From positions 248,001 to 312,000 of the forward strand of contig NZ_BDAI01000005.1 of assembly GCF_002091755.1 (NCBI RefSeq): a DNA stretch of 64,000 nucleotides, in the 5' to 3' direction. The position numbers and the translations under genes were made by a program. The DNA comes from Pseudomonas nitroreducens NBRC 12694. Its GTDB lineage: Bacteria > Pseudomonadota > Gammaproteobacteria > Pseudomonadales > Pseudomonadaceae. Positions 62,918 through 64,000 of the stretch are shown piece after piece (the stretch's first letter is position 1; every line of letters starts with the position of its first letter). A model generated the notes under the pieces. It searched no databases, was not told where the DNA came from, and saw nothing but the letters and a program-made list of their open reading frames with translations.

Positions 62918-63126
62918 CACGGGCACCGTGGGTATCTCTAGTAGGGATCGCGGAAAAACGCGGGCGCGGAATATAGCACAAAAAGTGTACAAATCCGACC
63001 AGCGAACTCAGATTTACGGGGGATTTAACCTTCCGACGGTAGATTGCCAATGCCATCATCTGGCTATACTTCAGCCACTATCCGCAGTACGCCTGGCCAA
63101 CCCGCCCAGGCCAGGGAGTGCCTGTC

Positions 63127-64000
63127 GTGTGTCGTGCCATCGTACTGTTGCTTACCCTGCTGTTCTGCCACACGGCGCTAGCCTTCGAACTCGACGACAA
63201 GGCCAGCGGCGCCTGGCTCAATGATCACCTCGAATTGCTGCAGGAGCGCGACGGCCCTCTATCGCTGGCAGCCGTGCAGACCAGCCGCGACTTCATTCCG
63301 GCCAACGGCCGCACCAGCGTTGGCCAGAGTCCTGACGGCTGGTGGCTGCGCCTGGACCTGGACCGCCGTACCGCGCCGCTGGGCGGCTGGTGGCTGGAAG
63401 TCGATGCCGTCAACCTGAAGGACCTGCGCCTCTACATACCCGACGAACGGGGCATCTACCGGGAAACGCTGTCCGGCGAGGCCGTGCCGTTCGCCCAGGG
63501 CCGTGACCGCGACTACCGCCGACCGCTCTTCCACCTGCCCGAAGGCACCGGCCCGGTGCGCATCTATGCCCGCGTCTACGACCCCGCCGGCAATTCGTTC
63601 CCGCTGCGCATCTGGTCGCTGGATGATTTGCAGGACCATCGCGCCGATACCAGCCTGTTCCTGGGTTTCATCTACGGCCTGATCGCCGCCCTGCTGCTGT
63701 ACAACCTGTTCATCCTGCTGACCCTGCGCGACCCGGCGTACTTCTGGTACGTGCTGACGACCGCCAGCGCCCTGCTGTTCAGCCTGGGCATGAGCGGCCA
63801 CGGTTTCGAGTACTTCTGGCCCGATCACCCGGTGCCCTGGTGGCTCGACCGCATCACTCTGCCCTCGCTCTGGGGCCTTTGCGTACACCGCTTTACCATC
63901 ACCCTGCTGCAGACCCGCCGCTACGTGCGCTGGTCGCACTGGCTGCTGAACCTGAACTGCGCGCTGTACGTGCTGACCATCGTCCTCGGCGCGCTGCAGT
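63127..64000 (+). CDS. 7TMR-DISM receptor, N-terminal part
   Basis: The first 291 codons of a membrane receptor that runs past the window. The start is GTG at 63127, with AGGGAG about 8 bases upstream, and gives the signal peptide VCRAIVLLLTLLFCHTALA. A periplasmic 7TMR-DISMED2 beta domain follows (QSPDGWWLRLDLDRR, DLRLYIPDERG, RPLFHLPEGTGPVRIYARV), then the 7TM domain begins near LFLGFIYGLIAALLLYNLFI. The output domain is outside; in P. aeruginosa the gene at this position is the diguanylate cyclase NicD (from memory). Confidence 0.82.
   Translation, partial: MCRAIVLLLTLLFCHTALAFELDDKASGAWLNDHLELLQERDGPLSLAAVQTSRDFIPANGRTSVGQSPDGWWLRLDLDRRTAPLGGWWLEVDAVNLKDLRLYIPDERGIYRETLSGEAVPFAQGRDRDYRRPLFHLPEGTGPVRIYARVYDPAGNSFPLRIWSLDDLQDHRADTSLFLGFIYGLIAALLLYNLFILLTLRDPAYFWYVLTTASALLFSLGMSGHGFEYFWPDHPVPWWLDRITLPSLWGLCVHRFTITLLQTRRYVRWSHWLLNLNCALYVLTIVLGALQ

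Overview
The window is a high-GC gammaproteobacterial chromosome segment, almost certainly from a Pseudomonas of the P. aeruginosa / P. nitroreducens / P. citronellolis neighbourhood. The evidence is the azurin gene, DesB/DesT, the NrtR-pncA-pncB-nadE block, amaA/amaB lysine catabolism, dispersed Pseudomonas-type palindromes, and a gene order that, from memory of P. aeruginosa PAO1, follows roughly PA4858 to PA4929 with a few insertions and losses.

Layout. 1-10 kb: urea uptake and urease structural genes (urtA 3' end, urtB-C-D-E, a GNAT gene, ureD, ureA, a second GNAT gene, ureB, ureC). 10.2-15.8 kb: an accessory block with a large type Va autotransporter and a bacteriophytochrome pair (bphO-bphP). 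15.9-23.7 kb: small housekeeping genes (DksA-like zinc finger, oxaloacetate decarboxylase family enzyme, YegD-like Hsp70, lipoproteins, OsmE, AsmA, bacterioferritin-like protein). 24.0-25.4 kb: two paralogous exported tandem-repeat proteins. 25.5-30.5 kb: MFS transporter, then the DesB desaturase, its reductase and the DesT repressor. 30.7-33.1 kb: urease accessory genes ureE-F-G and hupE/ureJ. 33.3-40.6 kb: SDR, ornithine cyclodeaminase-like enzyme and a five-gene branched-chain-type amino acid ABC transporter. 41-45 kb: amaA-amaB pipecolate/lysine catabolism and its LysR regulator. 45-48.5 kb: NrtR and NAD salvage. 48.6-50.8 kb: hemolysin III, azurin, LOG protein. 50.8-56.4 kb: type IV pilus minor pilin / PilY1 operon. 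56.7-64 kb: MscS channel, a beta-helix lipoprotein plus di-heme lipoprotein pair, hemerythrin, YgiQ, and the start of a 7TM-DISM receptor.

How genes work together. Urea enters through UrtABCDE, UreABC hydrolyses it, and UreD, UreEFG and HupE mature the nickel centre. The two urease blocks lie about 21 kb apart, but each is preceded by a close match to an NtrC enhancer and a -24/-12 sigma-54 promoter, so nitrogen limitation could co-induce them. The amino acid ABC operon also has an excellent sigma-54 promoter, preceded by four copies of an 8-bp motif at about 22.5-bp multiples. This suggests a different enhancer-binding protein.

Most notable observations: an 11-bp stem that fully covers the Shine-Dalgarno sequence of the autotransporter mRNA; the sigma-54 promoter with phased repeats; three identical-arm TGTAG-N5-CTACA dyads around the oxaloacetate decarboxylase-like gene; the paired VAENGS repeat proteins with a shared leader motif at identical distance from both start codons; a DnaA-box-rich gene-free region; and a minor pilin operon without fimT/fimU at an unusual locus. 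Nothing was searched or computed: homology, synteny and regulator names rest on recognition of the sequence.
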